Assembly: GCF_029395435.1 (NCBI RefSeq)
Contig: NZ_CP113915.1
Span: 1,240,001-1,304,000 of the forward strand
Length of the DNA: 64,000 bases
Direction: 5' to 3'
From: Bifidobacterium sp. ESL0790
GTDB lineage: Bacteria; Actinomycetota; Actinomycetes; Actinomycetales; Bifidobacteriaceae
The notes under the pieces were generated by a model that worked only from the letters and a program-made list of their open reading frames with translations, ran no database searches and was not told where the DNA came from. Positions 63,647-64,000 of the stretch are shown here, in pieces; the first letter of the stretch is position 1, and each line of letters begins with the position of its first letter. The position numbers were made by a program, and so were the translations under genes.

Positions 63647-64000
63647 CTACATCTGGGTGATGTCGATGGTGCCGGTGGCCATGAACACGACGCACAGGAT
63701 GCCGCAGATCGCCAGCAGAATCGCGCCCACCGCCTCGGGCTTGTTGAACACCTTCAGCTTGTTCTCCTTGCGGGCCCAGATGTAGACGAGGATGCCCGGG
63801 GTAAAGAGCAAGGTGGTGACGAACAGATAGTTGAAGCCCGACAGGTAGAGCACCAGGCCCATGTAGATCGTCGTCAGCGCGCCCATGATGATGTGCCCCA
63901 CGTTCTTCGTCTTCTCCTGCACGCTCAGCTTGAAGAAGGAGAGCGAGACGAAGAAGTACGGCACCAGCATGGTGCTGGAGGCCAGAAGGGCCATCAGGTT
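63647..64000 (-). CDS. APC-family amino-acid permease/antiporter (C-terminal part; runs off the window edge)
   Basis: Only the last 117 residues are in the window. They form about four transmembrane helices: NLMALLASSTMLVPYFFVSL, HIIMGALTTIYMGLVLYLSG, YLFVTTLLFTPGILVYIWAR and AVGAILLAICGILCVVFMAT. The layout and the E-x-x-x-x-F-N-K-P-E linker fit basic amino-acid or glutamate antiporters of the APC superfamily. The substrate cannot be told from this piece. Confidence 0.7.
   Translation of the reverse strand, partial: NLMALLASSTMLVPYFFVSLSFFKLSVQEKTKNVGHIIMGALTTIYMGLVLYLSGFNYLFVTTLLFTPGILVYIWARKENKLKVFNKPEAVGAILLAICGILCVVFMATGTIDITQM

Overview
The window is a chromosomal segment of a high-G+C actinomycete that I place in Bifidobacteriaceae, most likely Bifidobacterium. 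I base this on recognised gene order, such as comEA-comEC-holA-tsaE-tsaB-rimI-tsaD and proA-nadD-prs-tRNA-glmU-rsfS. It also rests on the tyrS-TPR-HAD-small protein-tlyA-nadK-recN block shared with other Actinomycetota, and on G+C-rich coding with GGAG/AAAGG ribosome sites. I cannot name a species. I see no prophage, insertion sequence, CRISPR array or integrase. Most genes lie on the minus strand.

Layout. 1-5.5 kb: start of a GuaB3-type IMP dehydrogenase-related gene, icd, an orphan solute-binding lipoprotein, an M23 peptidase and tag. 5.7-8.8 kb: a membrane acyltransferase with a very long Lys/Ser/Thr tail. 9-17.4 kb: tRNA-Asn, then the t6A/tRNA modification genes (tsaD, rimI, tsaB, tsaE), holA and the DNA-uptake pair comEC/comEA. 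17.5-21.2 kb: leuS flanked by two non-coding arrays of about 60-bp period. 21.2-32.4 kb: corA with a solute-binding lipoprotein, a histidine phosphatase, an S10 peptidase, tRNA-Ala, a Ser/Gly-rich membrane protein, an EamA transporter, a PPOX-fold protein, a YedK-type peptidase and a GH13 hydrolase. 32.7-41.5 kb: a second histidine phosphatase, rsfS, glmU, tRNA-Gln, prs, nadD, an acidic protein, proA and thrC. 41.6-46.3 kb: a GntR regulator with two ATPase/permease pairs, arranged like the staphylococcal Pmt exporter. 46.4-58.7 kb: a HAD phosphatase, a newly spotted 54-aa membrane protein, and the recN-nadK / tlyA-small protein-HAD-TPR-tyrS block, interrupted by an opposite-strand bactofilin-like gene; then an SGNH hydrolase. 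59-62.1 kb: argH and argG. 62.7-64 kb: a B3/4-domain protein and the 3' end of an amino-acid permease.

The most unusual material is non-coding. (1) Three long palindromes of about 85 bp share a core built on GGCCG-NN-CGGCC and have related arms that differ between copies while pairing is kept: one upstream of the HAD gene and two, in opposite orientation, between argG and argH. (2) Hairpin arrays with a 60-bp period, built on TCCAGT...ACTGGA, occur at 17.5-17.9 kb and 57.7-57.9 kb, and a different 61-bp-period repeat lies upstream of leuS. (3) An identical 29-bp block carrying a perfect DnaA box lies just upstream of both comEA and the M23 peptidase gene. (4) A good promoter with a 24-bp dyad over its -10 box controls the GntR/ABC operon.

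Functionally, the region joins core translation and tRNA maturation (leuS, tyrS, tsaBDE, rimI, rsfS, tlyA, three tRNAs), DNA uptake and repair (comEA/EC, recN, tag, YedK), nucleotide, NAD and cell-wall precursor supply (prs, nadD, nadK, glmU) and amino-acid synthesis (argGH, proA, thrC). Several proteins carry large disordered extensions. All coordinates and starts are my own reading; no database search was run.
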